A DNA stretch of 64,000 bases from CALNYX01 sp942490925 (GTDB taxonomy: Bacteria > Chlamydiota > Chlamydiia > Chlamydiales > JAAKFR01): positions 1,178,001 to 1,242,000 of the forward strand of contig CALNYX010000017.1 in assembly GCA_942490925.1 (NCBI GenBank), given 5' to 3'. This document shows positions 1-7,432 of the stretch, in pieces. The position numbers and the translations under genes are program-made. How positions within the stretch are numbered: position 1 is the stretch's first letter; every line of letters starts with the position of its first letter. The notes below the pieces were generated by a model. The model was not told the origin of the DNA and searched no databases. It saw nothing but the letters and a program-made list of their open reading frames with translations.

Positions 1-762
1 CCCCGTAATTCCGCCGACGCCAATGGCAGTTGTTGCTGCCCATTGATGGTGATTGTTCGGATCGAGCCGCTCATACTGATACTCTTTGAGCACTTTGGTA
101 ACATAAGGGCGCATCGTTTCATGAGGGAAGACCCCGCTGAAGATCAATAAGATCACTCCAAGTGCTATCCCACCAGCAATCATCATAAAACGGACCATTT
201 TGGGATGAGCACCACCAAGGTAGAACATCACACACGTCACTGGGCAAAGCACAAGCGCTGTTCCAAGATCTGGTTGCTTGAGAATCAGCAAGAAGGGAAT
301 ACCTACAATCAATAAACTTAGCCATGAGGTACGCCAACTCGCTATACTTGAGCTATTGCGCTCTAAAAACCAGCTGAGCGTGATCACGACAATCAGCTTG
401 GCATACTCCGAGGGCTGAATACTTGCTCCGATGAAAGGGAGGCGATACCACCGATGCACGTTTTGAATCGCCGGCATAAAGAAAAGACCTACCAGACTGA
501 GCAACATCAACCCATAGAGAATCCATGTCCACTCTCGAATTTTATTGTAGTCAATCCCAGCAAAAAAAATGAAAACAGCCCAACCAAGCAAGAAGCGTTG
601 AGCTTGACTCTGCACTTTAGGAGTGAAAAAACCGACAGGAGTCGAACTGGAGATAAACAGCGGATCTGTTGCTGAAATCACAAGCAGACTCACGCCCATC
701 AGAGCGAAAATCACAGGAAGAATCCGCCAGTCAATGCGGTGTAAATAGCGATGTTGCCACAT
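1..762 (-). CDS. rodA: RodA/FtsW-family peptidoglycan polymerase (partial, C-terminus beyond window)
   Basis: Only the first 254 codons are in the window; the gene runs off position 1. The start ATG is at 762-760. The N-terminus reads MWQHRYLHRIDWRILPVIF followed by a hydrophobic stretch, DWRILP being typical of RodA. Near the window edge a loop with PYVTKVLKEYQYERLDPNNH and then AIGVGGITG matches the RodA motif in which a cytoplasmic or periplasmic loop precedes the IGSGG helix. RodA is a SEDS-family glycosyltransferase acting with a class B PBP and MreB; mreB itself lies at 54-55 kb. The gene is divergent from birA with only 27 bp between the two starts, so their promoters must overlap. Confidence 0.88.
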   Translation of the reverse strand, partial: MWQHRYLHRIDWRILPVIFALMGVSLLVISATDPLFISSSTPVGFFTPKVQSQAQRFLLGWAVFIFFAGIDYNKIREWTWILYGLMLLSLVGLFFMPAIQNVHRWYRLPFIGASIQPSEYAKLIVVITLSWFLERNSSSIASWRTSWLSLLIVGIPFLLILKQPDLGTALVLCPVTCVMFYLGGAHPKMVRFMMIAGGIALGVILLIFSGVFPHETMRPYVTKVLKEYQYERLDPNNHHQWAATTAIGVGGITG

Positions 763-789
763 AGTTGCGTTTATACTATAATTCAACGC

Positions 790-1389
790 ATGATTCATCA
801 CCATTTTAAAGAAATTGATTCAACAAATGATTGGGCTAAAGAACAACTTCCCTCTTTTTCCCAGGATGAGATCACCCTCGTGACCGCCGATTCTCAGCTT
901 AAAGGGCGTGGCCGCTATGGGAGACACTGGGTCTCTCCCACCGGCATGAATTTCTGTGGAAGCTTCTGTTTTTTTGTTGAGGATATGGAGCAAGATCCCC
1001 TTGCCTTCACCCACGTTATGGCCATTTCAATCACTCGCCTACTCCAAGAGCTCAAAATCGAGAGTCAAATCAAATGGCCCAACGACATCCTTGTCGATAA
1101 CAAAAAAATTGGAGGCATTTTGTGTGAAACCATTCCGTGCAGTGGACAATTTGGGGTTGTCATCGGCGTCGGTCTCAACGTCAACACCCCACAAGAAATT
1201 TTAGATACCATCGAGCAACCCGCAACCTCATGCCTAGTTGAGAAAGGTAAATGCATCAGCCTTAAAGAAATCCAAAGCGGCCTCGAATCTCTCTTTACAA
1301 AAGACCTTGCCCTCTATTTGAAGCGAGGCTTTGAACCCTTCCTGCCAACCTTCAAAGAGAAAATCGTCCCTGGAAATCGCGCTCTATAA
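790..1389 (+). CDS. birA: Biotin-protein ligase, catalytic domain only
   Basis: A 199-residue protein that would activate biotin as biotinyl-AMP and attach it to acetyl-CoA carboxylase carrier protein. The motif GRGRYGRHWVSP near residue 39 is the adenylate-binding loop, followed by KWPNDI and KIGGILCE, which hold the catalytic lysine. It lacks the N-terminal winged-helix DNA-binding domain of E. coli BirA, so it should be an enzyme and not a repressor. I chose the ATG at 790 because it gives the usual N-terminus (IDSTNDWAK close to the start); a longer reading from 751 would run into the divergent rodA start. No Shine-Dalgarno sequence is visible, and a TATAAT-like box lies only a few bases upstream, so the mRNA may be nearly leaderless. 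Confidence 0.9.
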   Translation: MIHHHFKEIDSTNDWAKEQLPSFSQDEITLVTADSQLKGRGRYGRHWVSPTGMNFCGSFCFFVEDMEQDPLAFTHVMAISITRLLQELKIESQIKWPNDILVDNKKIGGILCETIPCSGQFGVVIGVGLNVNTPQEILDTIEQPATSCLVEKGKCISLKEIQSGLESLFTKDLALYLKRGFEPFLPTFKEKIVPGNRAL

Positions 1390-2157
1390 TTTTAGACCAC
1401 TCATATCTGGAATAACTTTCAAATCGGGATGGATTTTTGCTTTGAGAATCTGCTGAATCGTCGCAAGCGTTCCGCCGATCGCGGAAAAACAAGACGTGCA
1501 CGCCCCTTGATACCCAATTGTCAGCTCCATCTGCTTCAGCTCAATAATTTCAATTCCGCCAGCGTCAAGCTCAATGTAGGGACGAATCTCTTTAGCGATC
1601 ACCTCTTCAATCACCGCCAGCTTCTGCTCTTGCACAAGCTCTTCCCAACCCGGATAAGCCTCTCCCTCCATCTGCTCGGGAACAGGCGAGGCATAACTCT
1701 TTGGCAACGGCAAGTCTAAACACTGCTCAACACCATCCTCGATCGCATCGACCACCAAATTCAAATGGGCATACGTCTCTTCTGGAAAAGCGGGCCGATC
1801 TGGATGGTCGCGCAACTGCTTGTCAATCAATTCAGCAGAAATTCTTTTTGCTTGATCGTAGTTTTTCCCAACAACAAGATCACAAGCCGCTTCAGCAGCT
1901 GCAATCAACGCCGACTGACCAAATAGCTGAAAGCGCGCGTCGACAATCATCCCATCATCCTCATCGACAAGCCAGTAGAAATGTACCTCATTTCCATCAA
2001 CAATAAGTCCCTCTTTCCCCTCTACATAGCGCATCCCACGCTCTTGAGCATCTTCCTTGGTAAACCACCCAAAGTTTCGCGGCGCCTCAATTTTCGCAGC
2101 CATCTTCTTGCTGTAACGTTGCCAGGGCGATAGCTGCACCAGATCTTCAAGACTCAT
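1384..2157 (-). CDS. NifU-like protein with degenerate IscU domain and C-terminal CxxC domain
   Basis: A 257-residue protein with an N-terminal IscU/NifU_N-like region (about 20-150) and a C-terminal Nfu-type domain with CTSC at residues 220-223. In an IscU scaffold three cysteines hold the nascent cluster. By eye the matching places here are VDGN near residue 54 (usual ACGD), FGQS at 79-82 (usual FGCGS) and AHL near 130-132 (usual HCS), so all three ligands look absent, while the fold-defining DARFQLFG and VVGKNYDQA segments remain. The Nfu-type CxxC could still bind a cluster between two subunits. It overlaps the nifS-like gene by 11 bp and converges on birA with a 6-bp overlap. A role in Fe-S transfer is likely; classic scaffold function is doubtful. 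Confidence 0.78.
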   Translation of the reverse strand: MSLEDLVQLSPWQRYSKKMAAKIEAPRNFGWFTKEDAQERGMRYVEGKEGLIVDGNEVHFYWLVDEDDGMIVDARFQLFGQSALIAAAEAACDLVVGKNYDQAKRISAELIDKQLRDHPDRPAFPEETYAHLNLVVDAIEDGVEQCLDLPLPKSYASPVPEQMEGEAYPGWEELVQEQKLAVIEEVIAKEIRPYIELDAGGIEIIELKQMELTIGYQGACTSCFSAIGGTLATIQQILKAKIHPDLKVIPDMSGLKL

Positions 2158-3166
2158 CTAAATGTTCTCCATACCGTTTGAGTTGTTTGACAGCCTCTAC
2201 CACTTGCGTTGCCGCCATTTCGAGCTGCTCTTCAGTTGTCTGCTCACTCAGCGCAAAGCTCAAACCGCAGTGGCAAAGGGGAGATGAAACACCAGACGCC
2301 TTTAAGACATGCATGATCTGCTGATAACTCCCTCCGCCAATGCTGGCAAAGACCTTTTTGCGCGCTAGCAAATAGAAAAGCGCGTCACTTGTAACCTTGG
2401 GAAAACCCATCGCAGAAATGTGTGGAAGACGTGGACTCTGCTTCCCGAATACAACAGTGTCTGGCAAAGCCTCTACTATGCGCGCTTCAAACTGCGCACG
2501 TAAATGCGCCACTTCCATACAAAAATGATCCGTCTGCTCCCGCATCCTTTTCGCTTCAAATCCCCTTTCTAAAACAGCAGTTGCATCAACAGACTCTCCG
2601 CCCAAAATCAACGGACTCAATTCCACATCCTTGCGCACAAAAAGCCCGCCTGAAAACGTCAAGAAATGAATCCCACTCTCCTTGAAAAGGAAATACCCCT
2701 TACCCAGCACATGCGTTGCATCAACATGCAATAAAATCCCACGCTCTTCACACAACTTTGCAATCTGCTCGATTGGTTGCACAATACCCGTCAAACCATT
2801 TCCCCAACTCAGCGACAGTAGAGCTGTGCGTGGAGTAAGCGTCTCAGCAAGTGCTTGAGGCGTCACAATTCCCTCACTATTCACAGGCACCATCTGAAAA
2901 TGACATCCCATCTCTTCCAAACGCGTCATCGCCATTACACTTGGCGCCTCACCAACTGTTGAAGCTAGAAAATGGTGCCGCCCCGTCTTGCGTGTCACAT
3001 CGATATAGGTGCCCATAATCACTTGGTTAACAGCCTCAGCACCAGATGTGAACAGATAGTGATCCTCCACATCAGCCTCTACAAGCGCGTAAAACGCAGC
3101 GTATGCCTCACTCAAATCTGGCTGCTTTAAACAAGGGTTTGGCGGGTTTTGATCAAGCCGAATCAT
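2147..3166 (-). CDS. NifS-like protein lacking the PLP lysine and catalytic cysteine
   Basis: A 339-residue member of the class V aminotransferase/cysteine desulfurase family. Recognisable are LFTSGAEAVN (38-47), LLHVDATHVLGK (145-156, with the PLP-ring aspartate) and the C-terminal TTEEQLEMAA. The block that normally holds the Schiff-base lysine (SGHKxxGPKG) is replaced by FSGGLFVRK at 171-179, as if about nine residues had been removed in frame. The active-site cysteine loop (SGSAC) reads GGGS at 277-280, and the histidine that stacks on PLP (TEHKAV) reads VGEAPSV. The N-terminal part is also about 40 residues short. It starts by a 4-bp ATGA overlap with gpmA and overlaps the NifU-like gene downstream. 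It is probably a non-enzymatic partner or a differently acting protein. The reading frame is intact, so it is not an obvious pseudogene. Confidence 0.75.
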   Translation of the reverse strand: MIRLDQNPPNPCLKQPDLSEAYAAFYALVEADVEDHYLFTSGAEAVNQVIMGTYIDVTRKTGRHHFLASTVGEAPSVMAMTRLEEMGCHFQMVPVNSEGIVTPQALAETLTPRTALLSLSWGNGLTGIVQPIEQIAKLCEERGILLHVDATHVLGKGYFLFKESGIHFLTFSGGLFVRKDVELSPLILGGESVDATAVLERGFEAKRMREQTDHFCMEVAHLRAQFEARIVEALPDTVVFGKQSPRLPHISAMGFPKVTSDALFYLLARKKVFASIGGGSYQQIMHVLKASGVSSPLCHCGLSFALSEQTTEEQLEMAATQVVEAVKQLKRYGEHLDES

Positions 3167-3810
3167 TTGCGAAACACCCCATCTTTATACGTGTAAATCA
3201 GCGGTACACCCGTTGGAATTTCCAATGAAACAACCTCCTGCTCATTCAACCCATCAAGCTCCATCACAATTGAGCGGAGCGAATTGCCATGTGCAGCAAC
3301 CAATACATTTTTTCCAGCGCTCAACTGCGGAATAATTTCTCCATCAAAATAGGGCAACGTGCGCTCAGCTGTCATCTTCAAGCTCTCACCATTTGGCGGA
3401 GGATTGGCATAACTGCGGCGCCACTTGAGAAATTGCTCATCACCAAATTCCTCCTTGATTTTCTGCTTGTTCTTCCCTTGCAGCTCGCCATACATCCGCT
3501 CGTTGAGCTTTTCCGAGACGATCACAGGAATCATATCCTGCCCTTCTGGAAGCTCATACCAAGCCTCTTCATGCACAAAAGCTGGAATCTTTTTTGAATC
3601 ATGCTTCGACATCGCCAACATTGCCGTCATACTCGCGCGAATCAACGTTGAGGTATAAATCAGATCGACTGGCATCGATCGGATCTGCTCACCAGCTTTT
3701 AGAGCCTCCTCGATCCCCGCTTCACTCAGAGGAATATCGACCCATCCGGTGAAAATATTTTTTTTATTCCATTCCGATTGTCCATGTCGCAGTAAAATCA
3801 ATTGAGCCAT
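3163..3810 (-). CDS. gpmA: 2,3-bisphosphoglycerate-dependent phosphoglycerate mutase
   Basis: Interconverts 3- and 2-phosphoglycerate in glycolysis. The 215-residue sequence has the phosphohistidine motif LRHGQSEWN near residue 7, then FTGWVDIPLSEAG, KLNERMYGELQG, the PPNGES segment and AAHGNSLR, which carries the second catalytic histidine. It is somewhat shorter than E. coli GpmA (about 250), as in other chlamydiae. A purine-rich GGAGGAAATA lies just before the start at 3810. It is the first gene of a minus-strand unit with the NifS-like and NifU-like genes, coupled by a 4-bp overlap. Only 14 bp separate its start from a 161-bp palindromic repeat, so the repeat occupies its promoter or 5' leader. 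Confidence 0.93.
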   Translation of the reverse strand: MAQLILLRHGQSEWNKKNIFTGWVDIPLSEAGIEEALKAGEQIRSMPVDLIYTSTLIRASMTAMLAMSKHDSKKIPAFVHEEAWYELPEGQDMIPVIVSEKLNERMYGELQGKNKQKIKEEFGDEQFLKWRRSYANPPPNGESLKMTAERTLPYFDGEIIPQLSAGKNVLVAAHGNSLRSIVMELDGLNEQEVVSLEIPTGVPLIYTYKDGVFRK

Positions 3811-3824
3811 TATTTCCTCCTTAT

Positions 3825-3985
3825 GAAGTCTTTGAAAAACGCGAGGTTCTGACCTTTCAGTGAAATTCCTACCAGAACGTCATTCTCGCCCTCCCTAACT
3901 CACAAGGAGTTAGCTTCGGCCTCCGAATCTAGTTCTGTCAGTAATTTCACTAAAATCTCCTAAACCTTCGCTTTTCAAAGGCTTC
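3825..3985. repeat. 161-bp palindromic dispersed repeat, copy 1
   Basis: An imperfect long inverted repeat between gpmA and the pseudouridine synthase. The outer arms (GAAGTCTTTGAAAAACGCG at the left, its near-complement at 3962-3985) pair with few mismatches. The inner arms CAGTGAAATTCCTACCAGAAC and AGTTCTGTCAGTAATTTCACT also pair, and the centre holds the hairpin CTAACTC/GAGTTAG. Its core matches, in reverse complement, the element at 15928-16088, which has the same length, and the half copy at 50591-50670. No transposase is encoded. It resembles a miniature inverted-repeat element or a large REP-like sequence. Confidence 0.8.
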
Positions 3986-4000
3986 AAAGTCAGTATTATA

Positions 4001-4030
4001 TTGACCTCATAAATTAACCCAATGTAAAAT
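4001..4030 (+). promoter_or_regulatory. Putative sigma-70-type promoter for the pseudouridine synthase
   Basis: TTGACC at 4001-4006 and TAAAAT at 4025-4030, 18 bp apart. The -10 box ends only 8 bp before the ATG at 4039, and no Shine-Dalgarno sequence is visible, so the transcript would be leaderless or nearly so. Seen in sequence; activity is inferred. Confidence 0.45.
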
Positions 4031-4038
4031 GTTCTCCT

Positions 4039-4728
4039 ATGAAGATTAGATTGAATAAAGCACTTGCTTCTATTGCCTCTCGCAGGGCCGCTGAAAAGAT
4101 TATTTTTGACAAACGCGTCACTGTGAATGGCAAAATCACAGAGCTCCCACAGACCATGGTTGAGCCATCAGATACCATCTGCGTCGACAACAAACCGATT
4201 AAAACAGCCAAAAGAAACGTCTATTATTTACTTAACAAGCCTACCGGCCTCATCTGTACAGCCACAGAAGGGAAGGCAAAACGGGTTTTAGACCTCTTTT
4301 CTCACCTTCCCTACCGCCTCTTTACAGCTGGAAGGCTAGACCAAGAGACAAGTGGACTCATCCTAGTGACCAATGATGGAGAATTTGCCAACCGCGTGAT
4401 TCACCCCTCCTTCAACCACCTCAAAGAATACCTTGTCAAAACCTCTCAAGAAATTTCTGATACCCACCTCAAACTCATCTCCAAGGGGACGATTGTCCAG
4501 GGGACACCTGTCAAGCCAGTCTCAGTCAAGAAAGTGAGACGAGGCACATTGAAAATAACTGTTGCAGAGGGGAAGAAGCACGAGGTGCGTCATCTCGTCC
4601 AAGCGGCAGGGCTCACCCTACTTGACCTCTCTCGGATCCGTATCGGGCCTCTCAAGCTTGAGAAGCTCGCTCCTGGCCAGTGGCGCGAGCTTTCAGATAA
4701 AGAAGTCGCCTTTTTCTTCCCTAACTAG
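4039..4728 (+). CDS. RsuA/RluB-family pseudouridine synthase
   Basis: A 229-residue enzyme that should convert a specific rRNA uridine to pseudouridine. An S4 RNA-binding domain occupies about residues 1-60 (RLNKALASIASRRAAEKII), and the catalytic domain carries GRLDQETSGLILVTND, in which the aspartate is the catalytic nucleophile, preceded by LLNKPTGLICT. A late KKHEVRHL segment also matches the family. RluB and RsuA cannot be separated with certainty by eye; the small size fits either. It is divergent from gpmA, with the palindromic repeat between them. In Chlamydia a similar gene sits next to gpmA, which supports orthology. Confidence 0.88.
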   Translation: MKIRLNKALASIASRRAAEKIIFDKRVTVNGKITELPQTMVEPSDTICVDNKPIKTAKRNVYYLLNKPTGLICTATEGKAKRVLDLFSHLPYRLFTAGRLDQETSGLILVTNDGEFANRVIHPSFNHLKEYLVKTSQEISDTHLKLISKGTIVQGTPVKPVSVKKVRRGTLKITVAEGKKHEVRHLVQAAGLTLLDLSRIRIGPLKLEKLAPGQWRELSDKEVAFFFPN

Positions 4729-4750
4729 TATAATATTAGCCATATATAAT
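4729..4750 (+). promoter_or_regulatory. Possible -10 elements upstream of the 438-residue hypothetical gene
   Basis: Two perfect TATAAT hexamers, at 4729-4734 and 4745-4750, lie in a short AT-rich gap before the ATG at 4770. No convincing -35 box was seen. The first lies immediately after the upstream stop codon. Confidence 0.3.
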
Positions 4751-4769
4751 TTAATCTGAGAGTTAAACT

Positions 4770-6086
4770 ATGATTAGAAATGATTCAAATTCCGCTACAT
4801 CTGCCCAAGTCAACCAGAGCAACTGTATTTGCAGCTGCGCCTCTAGGGTTTGGCAAGCAGTTTGTGATTTCTTCCGTTGGATCGCCTCTTTTTTTCCTTG
4901 CTGTGGAACCAACCAAGCTCCAGATCCTCAGGCACAAAGACCTCGAAGACGGACTGACACTCCTCCAATTATTGAACAGTCTCAAGCCGCTCCACCAACT
5001 GAAAGGCGCGCGGACTTCCAATCCCCACAATCAGCAAGATTAACTTCCACAGCTTTAGCGGCTATAGCTAATGGCGCTGGACCTTCAGGGCAATCTGATC
5101 TGCCAAATTTTTTGGTGCAAGCAAGCCGACAGTTTGAACAGGGCACAGAAGAGCAAATTCAAGCTATGTCATTACCAGATGACGCGGTAGCTGCATTTAT
5201 TGCTTCAACTGCTCCTGATGCTCCAGTACAACAACGACCCACCATTCCCGAACTTTCCATTGTCCAGCAAGCTGAGGCAATAGAGCTTCCTGAATGCGAT
5301 CCCATGAGACATGGTCAAGGTGTGGAGTTTGCACCTTTAGAGCAGTGGACAAACTCGCGTCAAGAGATCCAAGCAAAGTTTGATGCCTTTCAACCAAATA
5401 CTTCTCCATCATTACCGGAGCGTGCTCCTGGTTCTAACAAATCCAAACTTGCGCGTGGACGTGATAGCTTTGTTCGCAAATTGACTGAGGATGCAAATGC
5501 ACTGCTTGCATTGAAGTTAACCCTCACACAAGAGCTTGAGATTCGTAATCGCGTGAAGAGCACTATTGAGCGTTACAATCGAGAACTCGCTGAGTTTGGT
5601 GAAGAAGTTGATCCTATTGGAGAGATTGCCCTAGCGAGCTGTCCAGGAATTGGTCGAGACTTTATTCCTCTGTTTACACAAGCTCAGTCAAGTCAGCAAC
5701 TCGCTGCCGCTTACGCTACTGACCCGGCAGGGATGGCCAAGTATCAGAACCTAGTCATTGGATGGCATATTTTAGAACAGTTAGCAGGTGATGATGCTCT
5801 ACTTCCAGAGCGGATTGCTTACATGATGCAATTTGCAGCTTTAGAGCTTCCACAAATCCCTCGTGATATTCAAGTCCAGCTTGTTACACTGTACCACCAG
5901 ATGGTCGGGCACTTTGCACGCCGGACATTGCCAAATGCCATAGAGGTCGCACGATGTATCGGGCCGTTGAATGCACAGATGGCTCGTGCCCTTAATACGG
6001 AGTTTATCTCAATGGTTGTTGAACCTGACACAAGCAGTGACGCAGCCCTTGCAGAGCTGCTCTCTCAGCAGCAGCAGCAGCAGTAA
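4770..6086 (+). CDS. Hypothetical protein with N-terminal Cys-rich hydrophobic patch and C-terminal Gln tract
   Basis: I do not recognise this 438-residue protein. It begins with a Ser/Asn/Thr-rich leader (residues 1-20), then a short Cys/Trp/Phe-rich amphipathic or hydrophobic patch (about 21-46, with SFFPCCG), a proline/arginine-rich low-complexity stretch (50-85), and a mainly helical body with KLARGRDSFVRKLTEDANA near 225-245. It ends in a run of about six glutamines. There is no Sec signal peptide. The disordered leader and lineage-specific look would suit a type III secreted effector, and the Cys cluster could be acylated or membrane-seeking, but both ideas are inference. It lies between a conserved rRNA-modification gene and the bufferin-like locus, transcribed in the same direction, with its own TATAAT boxes. 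Confidence 0.6.
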   Translation: MIRNDSNSATSAQVNQSNCICSCASRVWQAVCDFFRWIASFFPCCGTNQAPDPQAQRPRRRTDTPPIIEQSQAAPPTERRADFQSPQSARLTSTALAAIANGAGPSGQSDLPNFLVQASRQFEQGTEEQIQAMSLPDDAVAAFIASTAPDAPVQQRPTIPELSIVQQAEAIELPECDPMRHGQGVEFAPLEQWTNSRQEIQAKFDAFQPNTSPSLPERAPGSNKSKLARGRDSFVRKLTEDANALLALKLTLTQELEIRNRVKSTIERYNRELAEFGEEVDPIGEIALASCPGIGRDFIPLFTQAQSSQQLAAAYATDPAGMAKYQNLVIGWHILEQLAGDDALLPERIAYMMQFAALELPQIPRDIQVQLVTLYHQMVGHFARRTLPNAIEVARCIGPLNAQMARALNTEFISMVVEPDTSSDAALAELLSQQQQQQ

Positions 6087-6153
6087 CCTTGGCATTAATT
6101 CAAACATTTCCTAGTATACAGTTTCTTAGAACTCTCAAAGGAAGGAGCGAGGG

Positions 6154-6606
6154 ATGAAGAAACGCGATCTCACTGCGCTTGCAATGATCGGCATCACTGC
6201 TGGTCTAGCAATGACAACTGGTTGTCAAAAACAAGATAAGAAGTCATCAGATGGAAAAGAAATGACCGCTGAGAAAATGAGCCCTGAAATGCAGAGCTTC
6301 CACAACTCACTGTCGCCAGATGCACAAAAGAAATTCATGGAACTCGATGCGCAGCATAAGATGATGGCTATGGAAATGGCGAATCAAAGCTGCAACGGTC
6401 GCAATGCATGTGCTGGAATGGGTGGATGTGCAACGGCATCTCACAGCTGCGCTGGTCTCAATAGCTGTAAAGGACAGGGTGGACGCCCAGTGCGCGATGC
6501 AGATAAATCTGTTGGCATTCAACACAATATGCAAGCAAATGAACGTCATAGCAATGAAACTCCTGTAAAGGGTTCAAATTCGAATGGCATCAAAAAATGT
6601 TCCTAA
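6154..6606 (+). CDS. Bufferin-like Cys-rich exported RiPP precursor (BufA/HvfA type)
   Basis: A 150-residue protein starting at an ATG after AAGGAAGGAGCGAGGG, a strong ribosome site. Residues 1-24 form a signal peptide ending in MTTGC, which could be a relaxed lipobox (Cys24). A charged linker follows. The core at about 79-108 holds five cysteines in SCNGRNACAGMGGC, HSCAG and NSCKGQGG; a sixth lies near the C-terminus in KKCS. SCAG and CKGQGG repeats after a signal peptide, directly upstream of an MNIO (DUF692) enzyme and its DUF2063 partner, are the hallmark of bufferin precursors, where the enzyme converts core cysteines to thiooxazole-type ligands that bind copper. Here the gene overlaps the MNIO gene by 23 bp, which indicates translational coupling. 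The exact modification and metal are inferred. Confidence 0.72.
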   Translation: MKKRDLTALAMIGITAGLAMTTGCQKQDKKSSDGKEMTAEKMSPEMQSFHNSLSPDAQKKFMELDAQHKMMAMEMANQSCNGRNACAGMGGCATASHSCAGLNSCKGQGGRPVRDADKSVGIQHNMQANERHSNETPVKGSNSNGIKKCS

Positions 6607-7432
6607 TTTAGGAATTGGAGTGGGTCTACGCCCCGTCCACTACGAAGAGATTTTTGCGAGTGAACCATCCATCGATTGGTTCGAGATCATCAGCGAGAAT
6701 TTCATGGACGTGGGAGGTAGGCCCCTTGAGAATCTCAAACGCATTTTGGAGCACTACCCTGTCGTTCAACACGGGGTAAACCTCGCTATTGGCAGTCCTG
6801 TCGATCTCGATTGGGTCTATTTGAAGAAGCTCAAAGAGCTGACAAAGCTTACTAAAACGCCGTGGCTCTCAGATCATCTCTGCTGGGGCAGGCTGCCAGG
6901 CGCGCACTACCACGATCTGCTTCCATTGCCCTACACTCCGGAAATGGTCGACTATGTCGCCGATAGAGCGCGTATTGTTCAGGACTATTTGGAGATCCCA
7001 TTTGCTCTTGAAAATCTCTCATCCTATGTCGCTTTTACCGATGACCAGATGCCTGAGTGGGAGTTTTACTCGGCGATTGTTGAAAAAGCGGACATTAGCA
7101 TGATGCTCGATGTCAACAATATCTATGTGTCAAGCCGCAATCACGGCTTTGATCCGTATGACTATATCAAAGACCTACCCTTTGAGCGCGTCTTGCAGAT
7201 TCATCTTGCAGGACATAGCGATCATGGTGATTATGTCATTGACACGCACGATGATTATGTGTGCGATGCTGTTTGGGAGCTCTACGCCAAGGTCTATCCA
7301 AAAACGGGCGGCGTTTCGACGTTGCTAGAGTGGGACGAGAAATTCATCAGCTTTGAAGAGACATGCAAAGAGGCAAAACGGGCCAAAAATTTTCAGCAAG
7401 AGATCTGCAGCGCTGGTTTGGTGACATCTTAG
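6584..7432 (+). CDS. bufB: MNIO (DUF692) RiPP-modifying enzyme, BufB-like
   Basis: A 282-residue multinuclear non-heme iron oxidase candidate with a TIM-barrel fold. Visible signatures are GIGVGLRPVHY at the start, a WFEIISENFM strand, QHGVNLAIG, SDHLCWG, ALENLSSY, MMLDVNNIYVSSRNHGFDP and QIHLAGHS; the His, Asp, Asn and Glu residues in these would ligate the iron centre. Family members modify cysteines of an exported precursor with help of a DUF2063 partner. The gene starts inside the precursor gene (23-bp overlap) and its end overlaps the BufC-like gene by 70 bp, so the three are made together. Function as the modifying enzyme of the upstream protein is inferred from this order, which is the one described for bufferin operons. 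Confidence 0.86.
   Translation: MASKNVPNLGIGVGLRPVHYEEIFASEPSIDWFEIISENFMDVGGRPLENLKRILEHYPVVQHGVNLAIGSPVDLDWVYLKKLKELTKLTKTPWLSDHLCWGRLPGAHYHDLLPLPYTPEMVDYVADRARIVQDYLEIPFALENLSSYVAFTDDQMPEWEFYSAIVEKADISMMLDVNNIYVSSRNHGFDPYDYIKDLPFERVLQIHLAGHSDHGDYVIDTHDDYVCDAVWELYAKVYPKTGGVSTLLEWDEKFISFEETCKEAKRAKNFQQEICSAGLVTS

Noticed and set aside
2147..3166. NifS-like gene as a frameshifted pseudogene
   Set aside because: The frame is open from start to stop, conserved segments on both sides of the deleted block are in the same frame, and overlaps with neighbours are typical of a live operon.
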